Of a stretch of 34,754 nt of DNA, positions 25,663 through 32,206 are shown in pieces (positions within the stretch are counted from its first letter, which is position 1; every line of letters starts with the position of its first letter). The stretch lies in contig JAMPDT010000009.1 in assembly GCA_023665525.1 (NCBI GenBank), positions 1-34,754 of the forward strand, in the 5' to 3' direction. A model generated the notes under the pieces. It was not told the origin of the DNA. It ran no database searches and saw only the letters and a list, made by a program, of their open reading frames with translations. The position numbers and the translations under genes were made by a program. The stretch comes from Butyrivibrio sp. GTDB lineage: Bacteria; Bacillota; Clostridia; Lachnospirales; Lachnospiraceae.

Positions 25663-26646
25663 ATGAAAGCGATTAAAATGTGTTTAGGCACTATATTTGC
25701 CGCAAGCTTAATGTTTTCATTAACAGCCTGCGGAACTAAAGCTACGGACAATAATGTGTCCGACAGCGCTTCAAATGACAAAAACTTGGCGGCGGCTAAC
25801 GGTGATGTTACCTCCGAAGCAGACGCCGAAATAACCGAGAGCGAGCTGATGGAGCTTGCATGGTGGCATGAGAAGAGTGATGAAGAAAACGGCATTGATA
25901 CCGAAAATATTTATCCGGGCTTTGAGCTTGACTGTGAAATCAAGGACGGCGGGTATTACAGAGTGTTCCGTTCCAAGGATAAGGGAATAGAGGTTTTGGA
26001 GAAGCTGCACAGAGTTGAGGAGGGGCTTCCGACCTCGGGAGGGGAGATTATAATCAGGAATGATTCCGAAATAAGCAAGGAATATTCCGTAGTAAACGGA
26101 ATAGGAAACACCAACAACAAGGAGGGCTTTACGAGAGATGAGAAAAAGCTGTTTTTCCTTGATTTGACAAACAACGGGCAGGAGGAGCTTGTCATAAGCA
26201 TTCCCAATGTTGATATGGAGACGAACGAAAATTATGTATATGTTTTTGATTCCGAAAGCCTTGAGCAGATAGCCCTTCCCGATGAAAAAGAGCTGCGCGG
26301 CAAGGTTGAGAGCGGGCTTGAGTCGGTGAAAATGCAGGACGCGGAGGACGGAAGGCTGGCTGTAAGCGTAACCATAGAAGGCAGGAGCTATGAAGCCTAT
26401 ACGGACCTGTTTGAGGAATGGAGCGCGGAGGATATGGAGTATAAAGCGGCGGTTTCCGGCTATGGCGGATTTTACGTCGGAGCTTCGGGCGCATATTACA
26501 GAGCGGGGATTTATATTTATCACAAGGATTACGAGCGGTCTGTGAACAACAGGTATATTTCCGTGGATATTCCCCTCGCTTACAGCTCCGAGCTTAACGC
26601 CTTCGAGGCTGCGGACGGCGAATACACCGTGAGCGGCGGCTTGTAA
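25663..26646 (+). CDS. Lipoprotein of unknown function
   Basis: Predicted membrane-anchored extracellular lipoprotein of 327 aa. The signal peptide ends in lipobox LTAC with Cys23, followed by a low-complexity acidic region. Residue blocks such as FFLDLTNNGQEELVISI resemble the beta-hairpin found in VCBS/FG-GAP-like or similar repeat proteins, but no family is certain. AGAGGAGA precedes the ATG. It starts 32 bases after the RHS-SleB gene and their N-termini are similar (LGPIFAAGML against LGTIFAASLM), suggesting one unit. It could modulate or protect against that enzyme, but nothing in the sequence shows that. Confidence 0.75.
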   Translation: MKAIKMCLGTIFAASLMFSLTACGTKATDNNVSDSASNDKNLAAANGDVTSEADAEITESELMELAWWHEKSDEENGIDTENIYPGFELDCEIKDGGYYRVFRSKDKGIEVLEKLHRVEEGLPTSGGEIIIRNDSEISKEYSVVNGIGNTNNKEGFTRDEKKLFFLDLTNNGQEELVISIPNVDMETNENYVYVFDSESLEQIALPDEKELRGKVESGLESVKMQDAEDGRLAVSVTIEGRSYEAYTDLFEEWSAEDMEYKAAVSGYGGFYVGASGAYYRAGIYIYHKDYERSVNNRYISVDIPLAYSSELNAFEAADGEYTVSGGL

Positions 26647-26672
26647 TAATCAATCGGGTGCGTACAAAATAA

Positions 26673-26706
26673 AAACGGCTGCCGCCTTTGCAGGTGACAG
26701 CCGTTT
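26673..26706. terminator. Bidirectional terminator between lipoprotein and ferredoxin genes
   Basis: A 9-bp stem AAACGGCTG (26673-26681) with CAGCCGTTT (26698-26706) between convergent genes, with A-rich and T-rich flanks. Confidence 0.75.
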
Positions 26707-26721
26707 ATGTAGTTGGATTAA

Positions 26722-26892
26722 TTACTCTGCGGAGATTGCACCGACGGGGCAGGAAGCCTCGCAGGAACCGCAGGAAATGCAGGTGTCCTTGTCGATTTCA
26801 TACTGGGAATCTCCCTGTGAGATCGCGCTTACGGGACAGCCTGAAGCACAGGTGCCGCAGCTTACGCAACTGTCTGAAATAACGTATGCCAT
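26722..26892 (-). CDS. 2[4Fe-4S] ferredoxin, clostridial type
   Basis: Small electron carrier of 56 aa, the typical clostridial ferredoxin size. Two cluster motifs are complete: CVSCGTCASGCP and CISCGSCEASCP, each four cysteines, with an intervening YEIDKDT segment. It would shuttle low-potential electrons between, for example, pyruvate:ferredoxin oxidoreductase and hydrogenase. AGGAGG lies about 8 bases ahead of the ATG on the minus strand, and a consensus promoter lies further upstream. It diverges from the DUF1858 gene. Confidence 0.97.
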   Translation of the reverse strand: MAYVISDSCVSCGTCASGCPVSAISQGDSQYEIDKDTCISCGSCEASCPVGAISAE

Positions 26893-26931
26893 AGTTAAAA
26901 CCTCCTCCTATATGTTTTCTTCCATAAACGT

Positions 26932-26960
26932 ATTATATACCACTATTCCGAATAAGACAA
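26932..26960 (-). promoter_or_regulatory. Promoter of the ferredoxin gene
   Basis: On the minus strand TTGTCT (26955-26960) and a perfect TATAAT (26932-26937) spaced by 17 bases, 40 bases from the start codon. Confidence 0.75.
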
Positions 26961-27021
26961 GCAAATTATAGGTCATAATTAACGGAAATTTTTTGAAGGA
27001 ATCTCATCGGAAAAATTTACA

Positions 27022-27050
27022 TTGAATATGCGCAAACTATATTATATAAT
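27022..27050 (+). promoter_or_regulatory. Promoter of the DUF1858-flippase unit
   Basis: TTGAAT at 27022-27027 and a perfect TATAAT at 27045-27050, spacer 17 bases, 51 bases before the ATG. Confidence 0.7.
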
Positions 27051-27101
27051 TATAATGCGTTCGGTTTCGGGCGATAATATATACGACAGGAGGAATTGAT
27101 A

Positions 27102-27320
27102 ATGGCAAAAATAAGTCAGGATATGATAATTCACGACCTTATTCAGGTTGACCCCGAAATCGTGGGAATCCTTATGGGAGCGGGAATGCACTGTGTAGGC
27201 TGTCCGTCCGCTCAGGGCGAAACGCTCGGAGAGGCGGCTATGGTTCACGGACTGGACCCCAACGAGCTTGAGGCGCATATCAACGAGTACCTTGCAGCCA
27301 AGGAAGCTGCCGCACAGTAG
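27102..27320 (+). CDS. DUF1858 protein (hybrid-cluster-associated redox-disulfide domain)
   Basis: Small cytoplasmic protein of 72 aa. The ATG at 27102 is chosen because GGAGG sits 8 bases upstream; a TTG two codons earlier is too close. It contains the DUF1858 pattern: ISQDMIIHDLIQVDPE, then GMHCVGC, a CxxC pair, then a C-terminal helix. The domain is often found fused to or near hybrid-cluster and other redox proteins and is thought to form a redox disulfide, but its role is not established. It ends 6 bases before the flippase gene, so they may be co-transcribed. Confidence 0.85.
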   Translation: MAKISQDMIIHDLIQVDPEIVGILMGAGMHCVGCPSAQGETLGEAAMVHGLDPNELEAHINEYLAAKEAAAQ

Positions 27321-27326
27321 GATTCT

Positions 27327-28619
27327 ATGCTTAAAAAAATATTTCCGGGAATATTTTTGGGAAAAGAAACGGGACTTGAGGGCAAAACCTTTGTCTGGAC
27401 AATTTCATCGGGAATTGTATACGCGCTCCAGTCGTTGATTTTTCTGGCGGTCATTACGAACCTGCTGGGAGAAGCAACGGCGGGAGTTTATTCTGTCGGG
27501 GCGATGATTGCCCAGCAGATGATGACGGTCGGCAAGTTTTCGGTGCGCAATTATCAGGTGTCGGACGTCAGGGAAAAATACAGCTTCGGGGACTATCTCG
27601 CTTTCAGGACGGCGACCTGCCTGCTGGCGGTCTTTATTATGCTGGGCTGGATTTTTTTCGGGGGTTACAGGGGAGAGCGCGCCGTGATAATCGTGGGCTT
27701 TACGGTGTACAAGCTTGCGGAGTGCTTCTCCGACCTTTTCGAGGGACTGTACCAGCAAAAGGGGCGGTTCGACATAAGCGGCAAAAGTCAGTTCGTCAAG
27801 GATTTTTTGATGATAATCGTTTTTGTCGCCGCGGTTTTTATAACGAGGGACGTGGCAGTATCGAGCGTTATACTTGCGGTTGTGTCGGTTCTGCTTTTGG
27901 CGGCGGTGGATTTACCGCTCGCCGCGCATTTTGCCAAGTCGGGCTCCCGCTTTAAATTTAAAAAAATATGGGAACTGACCTTGGCGTGCTTCGCGCTTTT
28001 TGTCAGCTCCTTTATATATGTATATATCAACAACGCGCCCAAATATGCGATTGCGGGGCTGTCAATGCCCGATGCGGAGAGGGACGCGTTTCAGGGCGTG
28101 TTCAGCTCTCTTTTTATGCCCGTATTTATGGTGGACCTGCTCGCGAGCTTTACAATGCGCATATGGATAACCAAAATGGCGCTTTTCCATGACAAGGGCG
28201 ATAGACGCGGCTTCAAGAGGATTGTGCTGAAGCAGGTGGCGGTAATCGCCGCGATTACGGCTGCCAGTATGCTCTTTATGTACCTGCTCGGGGGCTATGT
28301 GCTGTCCCTGATTTACGGGATCGACCTTCACGGCTACGAGGCGGAAAACGTCCTCCTTATGCTTGCGGGAGGAATGGTTTCGATATACACGCTTTTTGAA
28401 AATGTGATAATAATATACAGGAACCAGCAGCTAAGCATTGTCATAAGCATTGTTTCGGTTGCGGCAGCGGCGGTTGTCGTGCCAATCTGCACACAAAGCG
28501 GCGGCATTCTCGGAGCCTGCGCCGGGTACCTCGCGGTAAATACGCTGAGGGCGGCGGGCTATATCGGAATGGCTGTATATTATATGGCAAAGGAAAAAAG
28601 AAGCTGCGCGTCGGCTTAG
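27327..28619 (+). CDS. Polysaccharide/oligosaccharide flippase-like membrane protein
   Basis: Integral membrane protein of 430 aa with about 12-14 hydrophobic segments, recognised from its layout as a Wzx/PST-type lipid-linked oligosaccharide flippase of the MOP superfamily. The N-terminal 'TFVWTISSGIVYALQSLIFL' and ITNLLGEATAGVYSVG blocks, an Arg-rich cytoplasmic loop and 'FVSSFIYVYINNAPKYAI' are typical. It likely moves an undecaprenyl-linked surface glycan across the membrane. There are no glycosyltransferases beside it, which is unusual for this family. It starts 6 bases after the DUF1858 gene with a weak ribosome site, and its last 4 bases overlap the convergent MATE gene. Confidence 0.82.
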   Translation: MLKKIFPGIFLGKETGLEGKTFVWTISSGIVYALQSLIFLAVITNLLGEATAGVYSVGAMIAQQMMTVGKFSVRNYQVSDVREKYSFGDYLAFRTATCLLAVFIMLGWIFFGGYRGERAVIIVGFTVYKLAECFSDLFEGLYQQKGRFDISGKSQFVKDFLMIIVFVAAVFITRDVAVSSVILAVVSVLLLAAVDLPLAAHFAKSGSRFKFKKIWELTLACFALFVSSFIYVYINNAPKYAIAGLSMPDAERDAFQGVFSSLFMPVFMVDLLASFTMRIWITKMALFHDKGDRRGFKRIVLKQVAVIAAITAASMLFMYLLGGYVLSLIYGIDLHGYEAENVLLMLAGGMVSIYTLFENVIIIYRNQQLSIVISIVSVAAAAVVVPICTQSGGILGACAGYLAVNTLRAAGYIGMAVYYMAKEKRSCASA

Positions 28620-29974
28620 GCGGCTTCGGTTTTTTTGAACATACGCGCCAAGGTGATCACGGCGGCTGCCGCAAGCACGAGCTCGGCGGAAAACTGCGCA
28701 TAGGCAAGACCGTAAAGCGGAAAAAGGCGGTTAAGTATGTACAGGGCGGGGATTTCAAGCAGGATTTTGCGCATAATCGCGAAAACAAGCGCCTTTACGC
28801 CCATCCCGCACGCCTGAAATACGCCGACCGCGAGAAAGTCCATCGCAAGGAAGGGCAGTCCCAAGCACATACCGCGCAGAAACGCGGCTCCGTACCCGAC
28901 GACCTCGGGATTGCGCATAAACATATTTATGAACCAATCCGCGCCGGCGAAATAGAGCGCCGCCACAAGCGTTATGAATATTATTGAAAGCCTTGCCGAG
29001 AAAAGCAGGGTTTTTTTCATGCGCGCGCGGTTGCCCGAGGCGTAGTTGTAGCTGATAAGCGGCATTATGCCCTGTGAAACGCCCATACAGATATACATGG
29101 GAATCATATTTATTTTCTGCGAAATACCCATTGCGGCAATCGCATCGTTATTGTACGCCGATATGAAATTGTTCAGCACGGTCATTCCCGTCACGTTCAG
29201 AAGATTCTGTATCGACGCGGGTACGCCGACGTTAAAGACGCGCCCCACAATGCCCTTGTAAAAGCCGAATTTGCGCGGGCTTATGCATACATAGGTTTTG
29301 CCGCGCTTGACGAGCATAAATACGAAAAAGTACAGGCAGGCGGCGCAGTTGGAGATAAAGGTCGCAAGCCCCGCGCCCGCCGCGCCCATATTTAAGCCCC
29401 ACGGCAGAATAAAAATCGGATCCAGCGCTATGTTCAAAAGACAGCCGCTCATGCTCCCGAGACTCGCGTGAAACGAGGAGCCCTCCGCGCGGACAAGGTA
29501 CGCGAAAACCACGTTGAGAATCGCGGGCATTGCTCCGAAGCTTGTCGTCCATTTAAGATAAGCGGCGGTTTGGGCGGCGTTGGAGGAGTCGGCTCCGAGA
29601 AGCCGCAGGAGAGGCGCGCGAAATACCGTGCAGAGCGCCGAAAAAATCAGTCCGCAGAATACCGCGCAGTAAAAGCCGAAGGCGGAGCTTTTGGATACAG
29701 TATCGTAATCCTTTTGACCGAGCGCGCGGCTCATCATGCTGGAGCTGCCCACTCCGAACAGATTGTTTACCGCGTTAAAAGCAAGCAGCACGGGCGCGGC
29801 AAGCGTAACCGCCGCGTTCTGTACGGGGTCGTTGAGCATTCCGACAAAATAGGTGTCGGCAAGGTTGTAAATCACCATTACCAAAGAGCTTATTACGGTC
29901 GGAACGGCAAGCGTTATAACCGCCCTCGGAACGGGAGTGCTTTCAAAAAGCCGTGTTTTACGGACGTCTTCCAT
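28616..29974 (-). CDS. MATE family efflux transporter
   Basis: Second MATE antiporter of the window, 452 aa, about 12 helices. Typical MatE blocks: VPTVISSLVMVIYNLADTYF near the N-terminus, GVGSSSMMSRALGQKD, and LLNVTGMTVLNNFISAYN in the second half. It is the last gene of a leftward operon behind mntP and the antiporter, 18 bases downstream of the latter, and so probably shares the manganese riboswitch. The substrate is not evident. AAAGGA precedes the ATG on the minus strand. The 3' end overlaps the flippase gene by 4 bases. Confidence 0.9.
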   Translation of the reverse strand: MEDVRKTRLFESTPVPRAVITLAVPTVISSLVMVIYNLADTYFVGMLNDPVQNAAVTLAAPVLLAFNAVNNLFGVGSSSMMSRALGQKDYDTVSKSSAFGFYCAVFCGLIFSALCTVFRAPLLRLLGADSSNAAQTAAYLKWTTSFGAMPAILNVVFAYLVRAEGSSFHASLGSMSGCLLNIALDPIFILPWGLNMGAAGAGLATFISNCAACLYFFVFMLVKRGKTYVCISPRKFGFYKGIVGRVFNVGVPASIQNLLNVTGMTVLNNFISAYNNDAIAAMGISQKINMIPMYICMGVSQGIMPLISYNYASGNRARMKKTLLFSARLSIIFITLVAALYFAGADWFINMFMRNPEVVGYGAAFLRGMCLGLPFLAMDFLAVGVFQACGMGVKALVFAIMRKILLEIPALYILNRLFPLYGLAYAQFSAELVLAAAAVITLARMFKKTEAA

Positions 29975-29992
29975 AGTATCGGTAATCCTTTT

Positions 29993-30937
29993 TTACATTA
30001 TGATAAAAAATACAAAATAAGCGGCGTAGCTTAACAGCATAATTATGCCGCCCGGTCTGGTAAGCTTCTTATTTTTGACAACGCATACGAAAAGAAGCAC
30101 CATTGCGGCAAGCGCGGCGAGGTTGTCCGCTATAAAGTCCTTGGAATACACGACGGGAGTTATAGCCGCCGTCGTTCCGAGAACAAACAGTATGTTAAAA
30201 ATATTGCTGCCGACGATATTGCCGATTGCTATATCCGCCTTGTGCTTTGCGGCGGCGGTGACGGAGGTGATCAGCTCGGGCAGCGAGGTGCCGAACGCCA
30301 CGATCGTAAGCCCTATAAGACGCTCGCTCATACCGAAATGCTGGGCGATCGCCGTCGCGGAGTTGACCGTAAGCTGGCTGCCGAATATTATGGCGGCACC
30401 GCCGAGGATAATAAAAAGAATTATTTTCCATACGGGCATTTTGGCGGCGGGCTTTTCGTCAGCCGCGTCCGAGGCGTTCTTTTTTTTGGACATCATAACA
30501 AGATATACCATAAACGCCGCCAAAAGCAAAAGGAAAAGCGCGCCGTCCCATCTTCCGACGCTGTAATCCCATATTCCCAAGCCGAGCAGCAGAAGCGTGA
30601 TAAGCGCGGTAAACGGTATCTCATAGCGCAGCGTGTTTTTTTGGATAGCGAGCGGCGAGATAACCGAGGCAAGTCCAAGAATCAGCAGTACGTTCATTAT
30701 GTTGCTGCCGACCACGTTGCTGACAGCCAAATCAGCGCTTCCCTTGATTCCTGCGGTAATGCTTATCGCCGCCTCGGGAGCGCTTGTCCCGAAGGCGACA
30801 ATCGTAAGACCTATAACTATCTGCGGAATCCCCATTCTGTCCGCCAGAGCCGACGAGCCGTCCACGAAAACGTCCGCGCCCTTCATCAGTAAGACGAAGC
30901 CTGCGATCAATAAAAGAAATTGTACGGGTAAGGGCAT
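29993..30937 (-). CDS. Calcium/sodium antiporter (CaCA family, YrbG-like)
   Basis: Inner-membrane cation antiporter of 314 aa with about ten helices in two inverted halves. Both alpha-repeats are complete: GLTIVAFGTSAPEAAISI in the first and GLTIVAFGTSLPELITSV in the second, followed by NVVGSNIMN and NIVGSNIFN, which carry the cation-binding residues. It would export Ca2+, or possibly Mn2+, in exchange for Na+ or H+. AAAGGAGG lies before the ATG; the gene starts 20 bases after mntP and ends 18 bases before the MATE gene. Being under the manganese switch argues for a role with Mn2+. Confidence 0.92.
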   Translation of the reverse strand: MPLPVQFLLLIAGFVLLMKGADVFVDGSSALADRMGIPQIVIGLTIVAFGTSAPEAAISITAGIKGSADLAVSNVVGSNIMNVLLILGLASVISPLAIQKNTLRYEIPFTALITLLLLGLGIWDYSVGRWDGALFLLLLAAFMVYLVMMSKKKNASDAADEKPAAKMPVWKIILFIILGGAAIIFGSQLTVNSATAIAQHFGMSERLIGLTIVAFGTSLPELITSVTAAAKHKADIAIGNIVGSNIFNILFVLGTTAAITPVVYSKDFIADNLAALAAMVLLFVCVVKNKKLTRPGGIIMLLSYAAYFVFFIIM

Positions 30938-30957
30938 AATAAAAACCTCCTTTATTT

Positions 30958-31551
30958 TTAAAAAGAAATTACTCCGAAGTGCTCCAAAAGTATCTTTACG
31001 CCGAGCAGAATCAAAATCAGTCCTCCCGCAAATTCGGCTTTATTTTTGTAGCGCGTGCCGAACACGTTGCCCGCCTTTACTCCCGCCGCCGAAATTACGA
31101 ACGTGACCGCTCCTATAATCAGGACCGCGGCGGCGGTATTGATCAGCGCGCTCGCCTTAAATACGGCGACGGGGACGCAGGCGAAGGTAATTCCGACTGC
31201 CAGCGCGTCTATGCTTGTGGCAACCGCCATAAGGAACATAGTCTTAAAGCCCAGCGCGTCCGTAGCCTCGGCTTCCTCCTCGGAAAACGCCTCCCTTATC
31301 ATATTGCCGCCGATAATCAGCAGCAGTCCGAAGGCGATCCACGGGGCTACCGAGGTGATGAATTTTACGAAGCGGCTCCCCAAAAGATAGCCGAGCATCG
31401 GCATAAGCGCCTGAAAGCCGCCGAACCACGCGCCTATTATGAGCATATGCTTAAGCCTGAGCTCCCGCATCGCAAGCCCCTTGCAAATCGCCACTGCAAA
31501 GGCGTCCATAGAAAGCCCGACTGCCAGCAGCAGTAAAGAAACAATATCCAT
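30958..31551 (-). CDS. mntP: Manganese efflux pump MntP
   Basis: Inner-membrane manganese exporter (former DUF204 family), 197 aa with about six helices; normal length is about 190. Family blocks seen: SLLLLAVGLSMDAFAVAICKG at the N-terminus with a conserved Asp, and ATSIDALAVGITFA, the second Asp-bearing repeat. First gene of a leftward operon. GGGAGG precedes the ATG. Upstream lies a yybP-ykoY manganese riboswitch with an intrinsic terminator, consistent with induction by Mn2+. Confidence 0.96.
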   Translation of the reverse strand: MDIVSLLLLAVGLSMDAFAVAICKGLAMRELRLKHMLIIGAWFGGFQALMPMLGYLLGSRFVKFITSVAPWIAFGLLLIIGGNMIREAFSEEEAEATDALGFKTMFLMAVATSIDALAVGITFACVPVAVFKASALINTAAAVLIIGAVTFVISAAGVKAGNVFGTRYKNKAEFAGGLILILLGVKILLEHFGVISF

Positions 31552-31596
31552 AAATAATATCCTCCCGTAAATTCAGATATTCCGAATGCATCGCAG

Positions 31597-31640
31597 AAAA
31601 AAAATAAGACTTATGCATAGCAAAAGCTACACATGAGTCT
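31597..31640 (-). terminator. Riboswitch expression platform (intrinsic terminator)
   Basis: On the minus strand a 15-position stem with one mismatch and two G-T pairs (AGACTCATGTGTAGC with GCTATGCATAAGTCT, TTTT loop) followed by a run of eight T. Its 5' arm contains the 3' strand of the aptamer P1 helix, so terminator and aptamer cannot form together. Confidence 0.85.
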
Positions 31641-31750
31641 CATCATTTAAGACAAACCAGAACATAACCTTCCCCAAGCGCCGTGCAAGCGGGATTTCCT
31701 ATGAACGAGATTGTTGGTTTGCCGCGTCCTACGCCGACTACTCCCTCACG
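31632..31750 (-). promoter_or_regulatory. yybP-ykoY type manganese riboswitch aptamer
   Basis: Located in the leader of mntP. On the minus strand the conserved GGGAGTAG (31738-31745) follows the 5' strand of P1 (CGTGA, 31746-31750). The conserved GAGAC (31637-31641) is followed by the 3' strand of P1 (TCATG, 31632-31636). These are the invariant ends of the yybP-ykoY aptamer, whose ligand is Mn2+, and mntP is a known target. Ligand binding would stabilise P1 and block the terminator, so Mn2+ should switch the operon on. Confidence 0.85.
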
Positions 31751-31760
31751 AGTTAATATC

Positions 31761-31790
31761 ATTTTATTTTATGGAAAGGGTATATGTCAA
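31761..31790 (-). promoter_or_regulatory. Promoter of the mntP operon
   Basis: On the minus strand a perfect TTGACA (31785-31790) and TAAAAT (31761-31766), spacer 18 bases. Transcription would start just before the aptamer. Confidence 0.65.
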
Positions 31791-31825
31791 GCATAAATTA
31801 AAAAAACAGAGACGCGGACAGCAAT

Positions 31826-32094
31826 AAAGAAGGCACCGCCCGATAGCCTGCTATTTCGCGATACCTTCTTTAAAAAAGAGGGGAAGATCAATGAAAAGAT
31901 TCTATAACGATTCTCGGTGTAGGGTTCACCGACAGCTATATAGCTTTCCTTTGTTAACCATAGTATATGTGCCTTTTATTTCAAAAGAATGGCAAAAGTG
32001 TGAACACGCTGTTAAAAATTTTTTGAATTTTTACGAGCGGCAAAACGGCGCGCGGTTCGGATAAGAGCGTTGGAGAGGGGCGCGCCGATTTTAT
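31826..32094. ncRNA. Unassigned structured stretch (possible RNA gene; strand unknown)
   Basis: Part of the 655-base gap between mntP and the dnaK-like gene. It contains a hairpin closed by AAAGAAGG/CCTTCTTT (31826-31833 with 31864-31871) with an inner ATAGC/GCTAT stem; a hairpin TCGGTG/CACCGA (31914-31919 with 31927-31932); a 12-bp palindrome AGCTATATAGCT (31934-31945); and an 8-bp stem CGGCGCGC/GCGCGCCG (32046-32053 with 32080-32087) followed by ATTTTAT. Read leftward, the stretch carries a C-rich single-stranded segment (CTTCCCCTC) of the kind that pairs with ribosome binding sites. I recognise no RNA family. Confidence 0.35.
31891..32064 (+). CDS. Possible small protein, 57 aa
   Basis: An ATG at 31891 preceded at 7 bases by GAGGGGA opens a frame of 57 codons (starts MKRFYNDSRCR, ends ERQNGARFG). 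Its stop lies within the loop of the GC-rich stem at 32046-32087. The composition is not clearly protein-like and there is no recognisable family. It may be chance, since the same bases also form hairpins. Confidence 0.25.
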   Translation: MKRFYNDSRCRVHRQLYSFPLLTIVYVPFISKEWQKCEHAVKNFLNFYERQNGARFG

Positions 32095-32128
32095 AAAATT
32101 TAAAGAAATTCGTCATAAATTATTCATA

Positions 32129-32157
32129 TTGACATATTATATTAATCTTATTAATCC
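32129..32157 (+). promoter_or_regulatory. Probable promoter of the dnaK-like gene
   Basis: A perfect TTGACA at 32129-32134; the best -10 at 17-base spacing is TAATCC, which is weak. No CIRCE element is present. Confidence 0.45.
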
Positions 32158-32206
32158 TCGGTTCTGCCGGGGAGCTTAAATAAGGCTTAATAACAGGAGC
32201 TGCGCA

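Noticed and set aside
25771..26523. Leftward open frame of 250 codons
   Set aside because: Antisense to the lipoprotein gene, which has a clear lipobox and ribosome site; the shadow has neither.
32095..32206. CIRCE heat-shock operator before the dnaK-like gene
   Set aside because: The inverted repeat TTAGCACTC/GAGTGCTAA is not present in any recognisable form.
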